NCBI GenBank assembly: GCA_964569315.1
Contig: CAZMUZ010000044.1
Location: 1 to 27,307, forward strand
DNA: 27,307 nucleotides
Source: CADEFF01 sp964569315
GTDB lineage: Bacteria > Pseudomonadota > Alphaproteobacteria > Dongiales > Dongiaceae
Reading direction: 5' to 3'
The notes below the pieces were generated by a model, which was not told the DNA's origin, searched no databases, and saw only the letters and a program-made list of their open reading frames with translations. Position 1 is the first letter of the stretch; each line of letters begins with the position of its first letter. Below, piece after piece: positions 1-8,994 of the stretch. The position numbers and the translations under genes were made by a program.

Positions 1-1
1 C

Positions 2-1165
2 GAGCTTGCGAAGCAGGGGATCGAGGCGGTGGTGCTGGAGGCGAACGAGCCCGGCTTCGGCGCCAGCAGCCGCAATGCCGGCTTCGTCGGCTCCTACAGC
101 AACCTTTCGACGCGCTATGGGCGCAAGAAGCAGGCCGGCGACGGCGAGAGCGAACGGCAGTCCCACGGCGACGCGCTCGACAGCGGCGCGCTGGTGCACC
201 GGCTCATCCGGGAGGAGGGGATCGAGTGCCACTGGTCGCTGCCCGGGCACCTGATCGCCGCCTGGACGCCGCGCCACTATGCCGGCATGGCGGCCAAGGT
301 CGCGCATCTGAACGGGCTCGCGGACTGGGGCGCGGCGCTGGTGCCGCCGGAGCGGATGCGCGAGGAGCTGGCGACGGATTTCTACCATGGCGCCATGGTG
401 ATCGCGCAGTCAGGGCTGATCCACCCGGCGCTCTATTATCGCGGGCTGCTCGCCGCCTGCGAGCGGCGCGGCGTTCCGGTCTGCGCCAAGGCGCCGGTGA
501 CGAAGCTCGCCGACCTCGGCGGCAAGTGGCGCGTCGAGACCGGGCGCGGCGCGATCGAGGCCGGCGAGGTGGTGATCGCGACCAACGGCTATACCGGCGA
601 CGCGACACCGCAATTCAAGCGCCGCCTCGTGCCGATCGGCAGCTACATGATCGCGACCGAGGAGCTGCCGGAGGGGATGGTGCAGAAACTCATCCCGCGG
701 GGACGGAGCTGCACGGATTCGCGGCGCGTGCTTTCCTATTGCCGCCCGGCGCCGGATGGCCGGCGGCTTCTCTTCGGCGGTCGCGTGCGCTTCGCTCTCA
801 CCGATCCGACCGAGACCGCGCGGCTGCTCTATCCGCTGATGCGGCAGCGCTTCCCGGCGCTCGAGGGTATCCGCATCACCCATGGCTGGACCGGTACGCT
901 CGGCTTCACCTTCGACGAGCGGTCGCATATGGGCCGGAGGGAGGGGCTGCATTACGCGCTCGGCTGCAACGGCGCCGGCATCGCGATGATGACCTATCTC
1001 GGGACCCAGACCGGCCGGAAGATCGCCGGGGCCGCGAACTACCGCTGCAGCTTCGACAGCCCGGAATTTCCGAGCCATCCGCTCTATCGCGGCAATCCCT
1101 GGTTCGTGCCGCTCGTCGGGCAGTATTTCAAGGCACGGGACTGGCTCGACCGGAAGCTGAGCTAG
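2..1165 (+). CDS. FAD-dependent oxidoreductase, DAO family (5' partial)
   Basis: The reading frame is open from base 2, so the start codon and the N-terminal GxGxxG dinucleotide-binding loop lie outside the window; 387 residues are visible before the TAG stop. The early segment GASSRNAGFVG matches the conserved stretch just after the Rossmann fold in the DadA/PuuB-like DAO superfamily, and the C-terminal part (HMGRREGLHYALGCNGAGIAMMT, in part) is the second FAD-contacting region. Enzymes of this family oxidise a C-N bond of an amino acid or amine, passing electrons to FAD and then O2 or a quinone. The substrate cannot be read from sequence; gamma-glutamylputrescine oxidase-like is a reasonable guess. 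The gene is followed after 107 bp by another FAD enzyme in the same direction, so they may be co-transcribed. Confidence 0.85.
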   Translation, partial: ELAKQGIEAVVLEANEPGFGASSRNAGFVGSYSNLSTRYGRKKQAGDGESERQSHGDALDSGALVHRLIREEGIECHWSLPGHLIAAWTPRHYAGMAAKVAHLNGLADWGAALVPPERMREELATDFYHGAMVIAQSGLIHPALYYRGLLAACERRGVPVCAKAPVTKLADLGGKWRVETGRGAIEAGEVVIATNGYTGDATPQFKRRLVPIGSYMIATEELPEGMVQKLIPRGRSCTDSRRVLSYCRPAPDGRRLLFGGRVRFALTDPTETARLLYPLMRQRFPALEGIRITHGWTGTLGFTFDERSHMGRREGLHYALGCNGAGIAMMTYLGTQTGRKIAGAANYRCSFDSPEFPSHPLYRGNPWFVPLVGQYFKARDWLDRKLS

Positions 1166-1272
1166 GGGCCTATCGGCCCGCATCGGGCAGGAAACAGTGG
1201 AATTCCGCCCGTCGCCCGCCCATTTGCCGGGAGCGGCCGGCGCGGCTAGGCTTGTCCCATGAGGAGCCGCTC

Positions 1273-2673
1273 ATGAACGCGCCCGACTCCGGAACCCGTC
1301 CCGAGCTGCCGCCGAGCCTCGTCGCCGAGTTGGGCGGGCTCTTGGGCGAGCGCTTCAACCAGAGCGCCGCCGTGCGCGCGCAGCATGGCAAGGACGAGTC
1401 CTACCATGCGGCGATGCCGCCCGATGCGGTGGCCTTCGCGCGATCGACGGCCGAGGTGCAGGCGATCGTCAAGGCTTGTGCGAGGCATCGCGTGCCGGTG
1501 ATCGCCTTCGGCACCGGCACCTCGCTCGAAGGCCATGTCGCGGCGCTGAAAGGCGGCGTCACCATCGACCTCATGGGCATGAACAAGGTCCTCGCGGTGA
1601 ACGAGGGCGATCTCGACGCGACGGTCGAGGCCGGCGTCACCCGCAAGCAGCTCAACGCGCATCTGAAGGAGACCGGGCTCTTCTTCCCGATCGATCCGGG
1701 CGCCGATGCGAGCCTCGGCGGGATGGCGGCGACCCGCGCCTCCGGCACCAATGCGGTGCGCTACGGCACGATGCGCGAGAATGTGCTCGGTCTCACGGTC
1801 GTCATGGCCGACGGCAGCGTCATCAGGACCGGCGGCCGCGCGCGGAAATCGGCGGCAGGCTACGATCTGACCCGGGTCTTCGTCGGGTCCGAAGGCACGC
1901 TCGGCATCATCACCGAGGTCGCGTTGCGGCTCTATGGCGTGCCCGCGGCGATCTCGGCCGCGGTCGTGAGCTTTCCTTCGGTCGGGGCCGCGGTCGATCT
2001 GGTGATCGAGACCATCCAGAGCGGCATACCGGTGGCGCGGATCGAGCTCTTGGACGAAGTCCAGATGGATGCCGTCAACCGCTATTCGAAGCTCGACTAT
2101 CCGGCGCAGCCGACGCTCTTCTTCGAGTTCCACGGCACCGAGGCCGGCGTCGCCGAGCAGGTCGAGATGGTGCGCGCCATCGCGGACGAGCATGGCGGCA
2201 GCGCCTTCCGCTGGGCGAGCAAGGCCGAGGAGCGCAACAAGCTCTGGCAGGCCCGGCACGATGCCTACTACGCCGCGATCGCGCTGCGTCCGGGCGCCAA
2301 GGGCTGGGCGACCGACGTCTGCGTGCCGATCTCGCGGCTGGCGGATTGCATCGGCGAGACGAAGCGCGATATCGCGGAGTCCGGGATGCTGGCGCCGCTC
2401 GTCGGCCATGTCGGCGACGGGAACTTTCACCTCGTCTATGTGATCGATCCGGAGAGCGGCAATGAAATCGCCGAAGCGCAGCGCCTCAACGAACGCATGG
2501 TGCGTCGGGCTCTCGCAATGGGCGGCACCTGCAGCGGCGAGCATGGCATCGGCTACGGCAAGCTCGATTTCCTCGAGGCCGAGCATGGCGATGCGCTGGG
2601 CGCGATGCGGCGGCTGAAGCAGGCCTTCGATCCGGACAACATCATGAACCCGGGGAAGATCCTGCGGCTGTGA
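1273..2673 (+). CDS. FAD-binding oxidase, D-lactate dehydrogenase (cytochrome) type
   Basis: This 466-residue protein has the size and layout of the GlcD/Dld family: an N-terminal FAD_binding_4 domain (about residues 50-190, with FGTGTSLEGH and the GADASLGGMAATRASGTNAVRYG region) and a C-terminal FAD-oxidase_C domain ending in the signature GEHGIG (residues 422-427). Family members oxidise D-2-hydroxyacids such as D-lactate to the 2-oxoacid and pass electrons to cytochrome c or quinone. The ATG at 1273 is chosen because AGGAG lies seven bases upstream; the frame is open further upstream but that part shadows the previous gene. It converges on the DUF4169 gene. Glycolate oxidase subunit GlcD is an alternative, but no glcE or glcF follows. 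Confidence 0.9.
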   Translation: MNAPDSGTRPELPPSLVAELGGLLGERFNQSAAVRAQHGKDESYHAAMPPDAVAFARSTAEVQAIVKACARHRVPVIAFGTGTSLEGHVAALKGGVTIDLMGMNKVLAVNEGDLDATVEAGVTRKQLNAHLKETGLFFPIDPGADASLGGMAATRASGTNAVRYGTMRENVLGLTVVMADGSVIRTGGRARKSAAGYDLTRVFVGSEGTLGIITEVALRLYGVPAAISAAVVSFPSVGAAVDLVIETIQSGIPVARIELLDEVQMDAVNRYSKLDYPAQPTLFFEFHGTEAGVAEQVEMVRAIADEHGGSAFRWASKAEERNKLWQARHDAYYAAIALRPGAKGWATDVCVPISRLADCIGETKRDIAESGMLAPLVGHVGDGNFHLVYVIDPESGNEIAEAQRLNERMVRRALAMGGTCSGEHGIGYGKLDFLEAEHGDALGAMRRLKQAFDPDNIMNPGKILRL

Positions 2674-2757
2674 ACGGTTCCGCCCGGTGGCGGGCTCCGT
2701 GGCAGGGAGGCGAACGATCGGCGCGGCAGATCGCAACCCATCGACGGCAGTCAGGCG

Positions 2758-2970
2758 TCACTTCTCCGTCTTCGGACCCGTCGTCGTCTTGTCCCCGGGG
2801 TCCATCGCCTTGCCGTCGAGCTCGCGTTCCGCACCGCGGCGCGTGCCCTCCTGCTCGCGTAACTCCGCCTTATTCCTGCCAAATTTGATTCGATTGATGG
2901 CCGCGTCCTTTTTTTCGTCGCGAGCCTTTCGCGCCTTGCGGTATCTATTGAGATTGACCACGTCGCCCAT
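2758..2970 (-). CDS. DUF4169 family small protein
   Basis: The gene encodes 70 residues beginning MGDVVNLNRYRKARKAR. The VVNLN start followed by a very basic, helical, coiled-coil-like stretch (RKARKARDEKKDAAINRIKFGRN, in part) is the hallmark of DUF4169 in alphaproteobacteria. The function of that family is unknown; the charge suggests nucleic-acid or ribosome binding, but this is only inference. The frame continues open for about 1500 codons upstream on this strand because it runs antisense to the AsmA gene; the ATG at 2970 gives the family length. In many alphaproteobacteria, as I recall, DUF4169 genes sit next to the RHH_4 protein, fumC and sspB; here those genes are on the same strand 8-14 kb away. 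Confidence 0.82.
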   Translation of the reverse strand: MGDVVNLNRYRKARKARDEKKDAAINRIKFGRNKAELREQEGTRRGAERELDGKAMDPGDKTTTGPKTEK

Positions 2971-3123
2971 GGCGGCACCTGCCCTCGAAACCGTCGCGCC
3001 GGCGCTTTGCGACAATCGCCATCTGCCCGCTCCGCCGAACCGCGCTAAGTTTCGCTTCACGTCTTCGGCGCCGGGTTGCGGCGCTCCCGCAAGCCCTTTG
3101 TCCAGCAGATAAGAGCAATCGAG

Positions 3124-6100
3124 ATGACGCGCAAGATCCTGATCGCCGTTGGCGCCGCCCTTGTATTGATCGTCGCGGCCTTGCTGATCGGTCCGAGCTT
3201 CGTCGACTGGAATCGCTACAAGCCGGAGATCACGCAGCAGGTGGCGACCGCCACCGGGCGGCAGCTCGCCATCGACGGCGACATCTCGCTGGCACTCCTG
3301 CCGGTGCCGAAGCTGAGCGTCGCCGGGGTGCGTTTCGCCAATGCCGAAGGCGGCAGCACGGCGGAGATGGCCACGCTCGAATCGCTCGATGTGCGGGTGG
3401 CGCTGCTGCCGCTTCTCGGCGGCAAGGTGCAGGTCGACAGCGTCGCGCTGGTGAAGCCCTACATCATCCTTGAGAAGCTCGAGGACGGCACCGGGAACTG
3501 GCAGTTCCAGACGGCCGGGACGCCGGCGGAATCGACCGAGGCGACCGCGCCCGCGCCCTCCGCCGGCGGCGGCTTCGATTTCGCCTTCAACAGCATCCGG
3601 ATCGAGAACGGGACGCTCGTCTATCGCGACATCGCGTCCGGTGCCGAGCAGCGCATCGAGGCGCTCGACGCCGAGATCGGCGTGAGCTCGCTCGCCGGCC
3701 CCTTCACCGCCAACGGCAAGGCGACCTACCAGGGCATCGCCGCCGGTTTCGACGCCTCGGTCGGCAAGCTCGAGCCCGAGAAGCCGACCGCGATCGACGC
3801 CTCGCTCAGGCTCGGCGAGCCGGAAAGCAAGGTCGGCTTCGCCGGTACGCTCACCATGGGCGAGGCGGGGCTTGCGGTCGACGGCAAGCTCTCCGGCGGC
3901 GGCGAGAAGCTGTCGGCGCTGCTTGCCGCGCTGGCGCCCGGCGCCGGCGGCGGCATGAAGCTGCTGGAGGCGCCGTTCGCCATCGAAGGCGACGTGAAAG
4001 GCACCGACAAGGCAGGCGAGATTGCCAATCTTTCCGTGCGGCTCGGCGATCTCGAGGCCAAGGGCGGCGTCGAATTCGCCATGGCCGAGCTCACCACCAT
4101 CAAGGCGAAGCTCCAGGCGGGCCGGCTCGATCTCGACAAGCTGATGGCCGACATCGCGCCCGCGGCCGAGAGCGAAAGCGAGGAAGCGCCTGCGGAGGCG
4201 ACGCCCTCCGCCAGCCCGGCCGCGCCCGCTTCCTTCGCCCTGCCGGAGAACGTCGACGCGACGCTCGAGATCGGCATCGACGCGATCGCCTATAACGGCG
4301 GCGTCATCAACCAGGCGAATCTCGCGGCGCATCTCGAAGGCGGCGAGCTCAGCCTGACCAAGCTCTCGGCGCTGCTGCCGGGAAATTCCGACTTCAACCT
4401 CGCCGGCAAGCTCGCCGCGGTCGAGGGCACGCCGAGCTTCACCGGCGCGCTGGAGCTCAATTCCGACAATCTTCGCGGCCTGCTCGACTGGGTGAAGGTG
4501 ACGCTGCCCGACATCCCGGCGGAACGCCTGCGCAAGATGTCGCTCGCCTCGCGGGTGACCGCGACGCCGAACCAGGTGCAGATCGCCGAGATGGACATGC
4601 GCCTCGACGCCTCGCGCATCGCCGGCGGCGTCATCGTCGCGCTGCCCAACGGAGAGCGCAAAGGCCCCGGGCTCGGGATCGGGCTCGCGATCGACGAGAT
4701 CAATCTCGACGCCTATATGCCCAAGCCCGCGGCCGGCGCCGCGCAGCCGGCGGCGCCCGCCGAAGCCGCGGCCGGCGGGGGCGGCCTGCCGCTCGATGCG
4801 CTGAAGCCGCTCGCGAACTTCAACGCCAATGTCGAGCTGAAGGTCGGCAGCCTGACGCTCAACGATCAGGTGGCGAAGGGCTTTCATATCGACGCGACGC
4901 TCGAGAACGGCAACCTCGATATCCGCGACCTGAGCGTGAAGGAGTTTGCCGGCGGCTCGGGCAGTCTCAAGGGCACCGTCGCCGATCTTGCCGGCACGCC
5001 GCGGCTCGACAGCCAGTTCTCGCTCAAGGTCGCGGACGCGACGCGCGCGCTCATCTTCGCCGGCATGGCGAACCCGCCGCCGAAGCTCGGCAAGCTGACG
5101 CTGGAAGGCAAGCTCGGCGGCGGCCAGCAGGACGTCGTCTACGACATCGCCTTCAGCATCGCCGGCATCGGCGCGAGCGGCAAGGCGAGCGGCACGGCGT
5201 CTGGCCTCGGCGCCGGGATTCCGCTCATCGATTCCGATTTCGACATCCAGGCGAAAAATGCGGGGCCGCTCCTCGAACTCGCCGGCATCGCGGGCGGCGG
5301 CGAGGCCAAGCTCGGCGCGCTCGAGCTCAAGGGCACCGCCCGCAGCACCGCCGACGCGCTTACCTACAATGTCGCGATCTCGCTCGCCGGAATCGGCGGG
5401 CAGGGCGCCTTCGACGGCACGATCAGCGACCTCAAGGCGACGCCGAAAGTCGAGACCAAGCTCAATGTCTCGGCCGAGAAGCCGGCGGCGCTGCTCGGGC
5501 TCTTCGGCGTCGATGGGCCGACGGCGGGCAAGCTCGGCGCGCTCTCGCTCGCCGGCACGCTCGATGGCGGCACCGACAACATGGCGCTCGACCTTGCGCT
5601 TGGCGCGCTCGGCGGCAACGCCACGATCAAGGGCACGGTCCAGGCCGCGGCGCAGCCGATGAGCTTCGACCTCGCCATGACCGCGAACCATCCCGAGCTG
5701 AAGCAGCTCGCGGCCGCCTTCGTGCCGGACGCGAAGGTGACGCAGCAGAGCCTGGGGCCGCTCAGCCTCTCCGCCAAGGCGGTCGGCAGCACCGAACAGG
5801 CGAAGATCAGCAGCTTCGCCCTCAAGGCCGGCGAAAGCGATCTCGCGGGCTCGCTCGACTATGCCGCACCGGCAGGCGGGCGGCCGAACGTCGTCGCCAA
5901 GCTCACCAGCAACCTGCTCGACGTCACCCCCTTCGTCCCGGCGGGCGAAGGCGGGGGCGGCGGCAGCAGCAGCGGTGCGGGCGACGGCGAGCGCTGGTCG
6001 AAGGAACCGCTCGATCTTTCCGCCCTCGACAGCCTCGACGCCGACATCACCGCCACCATGCAGCGCTTCGTGATGGGCGAGACGCGCATCGACAATCTCG

Positions 6101-7383
6101 ATGCCCACCTCGTCCTCAAGGACGGCGTGATGACGATCGACAAGTTCACCGGCAACAGCTATGGCGGCGCGATCGATCTCGCGGGCAAGCTCGCCAGCCG
6201 CGGCACGCCCACCTTCGACGGGCGCGTCACCGCGAGCAATCTCAACACCAACGAGCTGATGGGGGGCGGGCTCCTGGCGAACCGGCTGCAAGGCCCGGTG
6301 TCGCTCACGACCGACGTGACCTCGTCCGGCGCCTCGATGTACGACCTCGTCAACAACCTGAACGGCTCGGGCAATCTCGACGGCACCATCACGGTGCTCG
6401 GCAAGATCGAGCAGCAGGTCGGCTCGGTCGGCCTCAACCTGCTCGGCAACCTCGCCCAGCAGAAGCTGGGCGGGGCGGGCAACGTCATCCAGGGCCTGAC
6501 CCAGGTCGCCGATGCGGCCTACAGCGCCTTCATCGGCGTCCCGAACAGCCTTACCGGCGATTTCCAGATCCATAACGGCCAGGTCAACACCGACAACCTT
6601 GCCCTCGCCAACGCCAATGCGCGCGCCCTGGCGCAGGGCGTCGCGGACCTGCCGGATTGGACGATGGACATGATCGCGACCATCTTCCGCGCGCCGGACC
6701 TGAATTCTCCCTTCCTCGAGCTCGCCCTCAACGGCCTGCTCGATGCGCCGAACACGAAGTTCAAGTCGTTCCAATCCACCTCGGCGCCGGCCGGCGGCGA
6801 TCTCCTGCAGCAGGTGATCCCGGGCGTCACCGGATCGCCGGACGGCACCGGTACGCAGCCCGGTGGCGTGCTGCAGCAGGTGATTCCCGGCATTCTGGGC
6901 GGCGGGCAGCAGGGCGGCGGCGGCCAGCCGGCGGCGCCGGGCTCGCCCGGCGCGCTCGGCACGGAAGCGGTGCCGGAGGCGATGCCGGCACCCGAGATCG
7001 CCCCGGAGGATGTAGCACCCGAGATCGCGCCGGAAGCTGTTCCGGAGGCGGTGCCGGAAGAAGCCCTCCCCGAAACCGTGCCGGACGTCGTGCCGGAGGA
7101 AGCTCCGGCCGCGCCCGAGGCGATGCCGGGGGCGACCGGTACCGAGGCGGCGCCTGCGCCCGAGGAAACGCCTGCGCCCGAGGCCATTCCGGAAGAAACC
7201 GTGCCGGAGGAAGCCCAGCCCGAGGCGGTGCCAGCACCGGAACCCCAGCCCGAGCCGGAGCTCGCGCCGGTCCCGGAGGATCAATCCGGCGCGGCGCCGG
7301 GCAGCGGCGGCGCCGAACCGGGCGCCATCGAGGAGCCCGGCCAGCAGCCCATGAACAATCTCTTGCAGAATCTGCTGCCGTGA
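3124..7383 (+). CDS. AsmA family envelope protein
   Basis: This 1419-residue protein starts with a short basic segment and a single transmembrane helix (about residues 5-24), followed by FVDWNRYKPEI, the standard AsmA N-terminus, so the bulk lies in the periplasm. AsmA-like proteins form long beta-sheet grooves thought to bridge inner and outer membranes and move phospholipids. Three or four tandem units of 73-75 residues begin near residues 654, 729, 803 and 876 with a (K)LGxLxLxG motif. The AsmA C-terminal domain spans about residues 970-1210. It is followed by a low-complexity tail: two LLQQVIPG copies, a Gly-rich patch and about 110 residues dominated by Pro, Glu and Ala. The start at 3124 is preferred over the upstream ATG at 3076 because it places the membrane helix at the N-terminus. 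An intrinsic terminator follows. Confidence 0.9.
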   Translation: MTRKILIAVGAALVLIVAALLIGPSFVDWNRYKPEITQQVATATGRQLAIDGDISLALLPVPKLSVAGVRFANAEGGSTAEMATLESLDVRVALLPLLGGKVQVDSVALVKPYIILEKLEDGTGNWQFQTAGTPAESTEATAPAPSAGGGFDFAFNSIRIENGTLVYRDIASGAEQRIEALDAEIGVSSLAGPFTANGKATYQGIAAGFDASVGKLEPEKPTAIDASLRLGEPESKVGFAGTLTMGEAGLAVDGKLSGGGEKLSALLAALAPGAGGGMKLLEAPFAIEGDVKGTDKAGEIANLSVRLGDLEAKGGVEFAMAELTTIKAKLQAGRLDLDKLMADIAPAAESESEEAPAEATPSASPAAPASFALPENVDATLEIGIDAIAYNGGVINQANLAAHLEGGELSLTKLSALLPGNSDFNLAGKLAAVEGTPSFTGALELNSDNLRGLLDWVKVTLPDIPAERLRKMSLASRVTATPNQVQIAEMDMRLDASRIAGGVIVALPNGERKGPGLGIGLAIDEINLDAYMPKPAAGAAQPAAPAEAAAGGGGLPLDALKPLANFNANVELKVGSLTLNDQVAKGFHIDATLENGNLDIRDLSVKEFAGGSGSLKGTVADLAGTPRLDSQFSLKVADATRALIFAGMANPPPKLGKLTLEGKLGGGQQDVVYDIAFSIAGIGASGKASGTASGLGAGIPLIDSDFDIQAKNAGPLLELAGIAGGGEAKLGALELKGTARSTADALTYNVAISLAGIGGQGAFDGTISDLKATPKVETKLNVSAEKPAALLGLFGVDGPTAGKLGALSLAGTLDGGTDNMALDLALGALGGNATIKGTVQAAAQPMSFDLAMTANHPELKQLAAAFVPDAKVTQQSLGPLSLSAKAVGSTEQAKISSFALKAGESDLAGSLDYAAPAGGRPNVVAKLTSNLLDVTPFVPAGEGGGGGSSSGAGDGERWSKEPLDLSALDSLDADITATMQRFVMGETRIDNLDAHLVLKDGVMTIDKFTGNSYGGAIDLAGKLASRGTPTFDGRVTASNLNTNELMGGGLLANRLQGPVSLTTDVTSSGASMYDLVNNLNGSGNLDGTITVLGKIEQQVGSVGLNLLGNLAQQKLGGAGNVIQGLTQVADAAYSAFIGVPNSLTGDFQIHNGQVNTDNLALANANARALAQGVADLPDWTMDMIATIFRAPDLNSPFLELALNGLLDAPNTKFKSFQSTSAPAGGDLLQQVIPGVTGSPDGTGTQPGGVLQQVIPGILGGGQQGGGGQPAAPGSPGALGTEAVPEAMPAPEIAPEDVAPEIAPEAVPEAVPEEALPETVPDVVPEEAPAAPEAMPGATGTEAAPAPEETPAPEAIPEETVPEEAQPEAVPAPEPQPEPELAPVPEDQSGAAPGSGGAEPGAIEEPGQQPMNNLLQNLLP

Positions 7384-7387
7384 GGCA

Positions 7388-7422
7388 CGGGAGGGCGGTT
7401 ATTCCCGCCCTTCCGACCTTTT
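7388..7422 (+). terminator. Intrinsic terminator after the AsmA gene
   Basis: The arms 7388-7398 and 7405-7415 form an 11-bp GC-rich stem with one G-U pair around a TTATTC loop, and a TTTT run follows at 7419-7422. It lies five bases after the AsmA stop and ends 20 bases before the next ATG, so it should separate the two transcription units. Confidence 0.75.
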
Positions 7423-7441
7423 CATTGCCGGCCCGCATCGA

Positions 7442-8014
7442 ATGCAAGCCCTCGCTGTCGCCACGGGCGTCGTGGCGCTCGCCGAAATCGGCGACAAGAC
7501 CCAATTGCTCGCCCTCCTGCTCGCCAGCCGCTATCGCCGTCCCTGGCCGATCGCCGGCGGGATCCTCGTCGCCACCTTGCTGAACCATGCGGGTGCCGCA
7601 CTCATCGGGAGCTGGATCGCCGAATGGCTCACCGGACCCTGGCTGCGCTGGGTCGTGGGGCTTTCCTTCCTCGCCTTTGCGGTTTGGGCGCTCGTTCCGG
7701 ACAAGCTCGAGGATGACAAGCCGCTGCTGAAGCGCGGCGGTGTGTTCCTCGTCACCGTCATCGCCTTCTTCTTCGTCGAGATCGGCGACAAGACGCAGAT
7801 CGCGACCGTGGCGCTCGCCGCGCGCTATCCCGAGACGGCGATGGTGGTGCTCGGCACCACGCTCGGCATGATGCTGGCGAACCTGCCGGTGGTCTGGATG
7901 GGCGGCAGGATTGCGAAGCATGTGCCGCTCGGCCTGATGCGGGGGCTGGCGGCGCTGGTCTTCGCGCTGCTGGGGCTCTGCGTCCTGATCTTCGGGATCG
8001 AAGGCGGCGCCTAA
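7442..8014 (+). CDS. TMEM165/GDT1 family cation transporter (UPF0016)
   Basis: This 190-residue membrane protein has six predicted hydrophobic helices arranged as two homologous halves, each carrying the family signature ExGDKT: EIGDKT at residues 15-20 and again at 113-118. These acidic motifs form the metal-binding site in GDT1/MneA/TMEM165 proteins, which move Mn2+ or Ca2+ in exchange for protons; bacterial members mostly act in manganese export. The length and the two motifs are both typical, so no domain is missing. The ribosome-binding site before 7442 is weak. The gene overlaps the lysR-type gene tail-to-tail by four bases. No yybP-ykoY-like manganese riboswitch is visible in the short upstream gap, which is filled by the preceding terminator. 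Confidence 0.9.
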   Translation: MQALAVATGVVALAEIGDKTQLLALLLASRYRRPWPIAGGILVATLLNHAGAALIGSWIAEWLTGPWLRWVVGLSFLAFAVWALVPDKLEDDKPLLKRGGVFLVTVIAFFFVEIGDKTQIATVALAARYPETAMVVLGTTLGMMLANLPVVWMGGRIAKHVPLGLMRGLAALVFALLGLCVLIFGIEGGA

Positions 8015-8946
8015 GAGTCCCGGCCGGCGCGCTTCGGCGCCTGGCTTTCCACGATTGCGACGGCTTTCTTGAGCGCCGCGCGCAGGGCTTCCGCCGTCGC
8101 GGTCAGGCGCTGGCCCTGCAAGGTGAGGACGCCGAGATGGAGCGGCGCCGCGGCGTCGTGGATCGGCAGCCGCTTCAGCAGGCGCCCGTCCATTGCGCGG
8201 TCGTTCCGCCAGGGCGCATTCGCGACCGAATAGCCGAGCCCGTTCGCCACCATCGAGCGCACCATATGGGGCGAAGGCGATTGATAGAGGATGTTGGGCT
8301 TGAGGCCGAAGCGGCGGAACAGCTCCTGGAAATATTCCCCGGAATGCGGCAGGTCGAGCAGGATCATCGGCTCCTCCGCGAAATCGCGCAGCGAGACGGA
8401 GCTGCGGCGCGCGGCCGGATGCGTCGCCGCCACCATGATGTAGGGCTCGAAGGTCGCGAGCGGATCGAAGGCGAACCGGTCGGAGAGCGTGAGATCGTAG
8501 CTCACCACGAAGTCGAAGCGGCCGTTCTGCAGGCCCGCGATCATCTCGCGATGGTCGAGCTCATGGCAGTTGATCCGCGCCGCCGGGTGCCGGCTCGCGA
8601 AATCGGCGATGACCGACGGCATGATGAGCGGCGCGAGGGTAACCATGCAGCCGACCTCGATCACGCCCTTGAGCTCCGTGACGAGATCGCTCGCATAGCG
8701 ATCGAGGCTTTCCGCCTCGGCCAGGAGCCGCTTCGCCTCCTGCAGCAGCCGCCGGCCGGTCGGCGTCAGGGCGAGACCCTTCGCCGGCTGCCGGACGAAG
8801 AGATCGACGCCCACCGTGCGCTCGAGCTGGGCGAGCGCGCTCGAGATCGAGGGCTGCGAGATGTTGAGGGCGCGGGCCGCGGCGACGGTGCTGCCGAGCT
8901 CGGCGGTGCGGGCGAAATAGTCGAGCTGCTTCAGGGTGAAGGCCAA
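8011..8946 (-). CDS. LysR family transcriptional regulator
   Basis: This 311-residue protein has an N-terminal winged helix-turn-helix (about residues 3-62; ALNISQPSISSALAQLE is the recognition region) and a C-terminal periplasmic-binding-protein-like effector domain (about 90-295). The start is a TTG at 8946: it gives the classic LysR beginning MAFTLKQLDYF, and a perfect TATAAT on the minus strand lies 39 bases upstream. The gene is divergent from a Rieske oxygenase, the usual layout for a LysR regulator that controls its neighbour and itself through the shared intergenic region. The effector is probably the aromatic or related substrate of that oxygenase, but nothing in the sequence identifies it. 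Confidence 0.92.
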   Translation of the reverse strand: MAFTLKQLDYFARTAELGSTVAAARALNISQPSISSALAQLERTVGVDLFVRQPAKGLALTPTGRRLLQEAKRLLAEAESLDRYASDLVTELKGVIEVGCMVTLAPLIMPSVIADFASRHPAARINCHELDHREMIAGLQNGRFDFVVSYDLTLSDRFAFDPLATFEPYIMVAATHPAARRSSVSLRDFAEEPMILLDLPHSGEYFQELFRRFGLKPNILYQSPSPHMVRSMVANGLGYSVANAPWRNDRAMDGRLLKRLPIHDAAAPLHLGVLTLQGQRLTATAEALRAALKKAVAIVESQAPKRAGRDS

Positions 8947-8958
8947 AAGGGCGCCCCG

Positions 8959-8994
8959 CTGCTATATCGTTTTTCTCTATTGATATTATAGCAG
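8959..8994. promoter_or_regulatory. Probable LysR operator (perfect 8-bp inverted repeat)
   Basis: CTGCTATA (8959-8966) and its exact complement TATAGCAG (8987-8994) are separated by 20 bp. A nested LysR-type box, CTAT-N7-ATAG (8977-8991), fits T-N11-A (T8978, A8990). A further CTATAG occurs at 9008-9013. The stretch is strikingly AT-rich against the surrounding GC-rich DNA and sits between the divergent lysR-type and Rieske genes. Confidence 0.6.
8985..8990 (-). promoter_or_regulatory. -10 element of the lysR-type gene
   Basis: The minus strand reads TATAAT exactly, 38 bases before the TTG start codon. It lies inside the proposed operator, so binding of the regulator would block its own transcription. 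No good -35 hexamer is seen at the usual distance. Confidence 0.45.

Noticed and set aside
2680..2694. CCGCC/GGCGG hairpin after the lactate dehydrogenase-type gene
   Set aside because: The stem is only five pairs with no T-run, so it cannot be called a terminator with any confidence.
1246..2736. A 496-codon open frame on the minus strand
   Set aside because: It is antisense to the D-lactate dehydrogenase-type gene, and its translation is Arg/His/Asp-rich without any domain.
2758..7284. A 1508-codon open frame on the minus strand
   Set aside because: Most of it runs antisense to the AsmA gene and is an effect of high GC3. Only the last 70 codons are a real gene (DUF4169).
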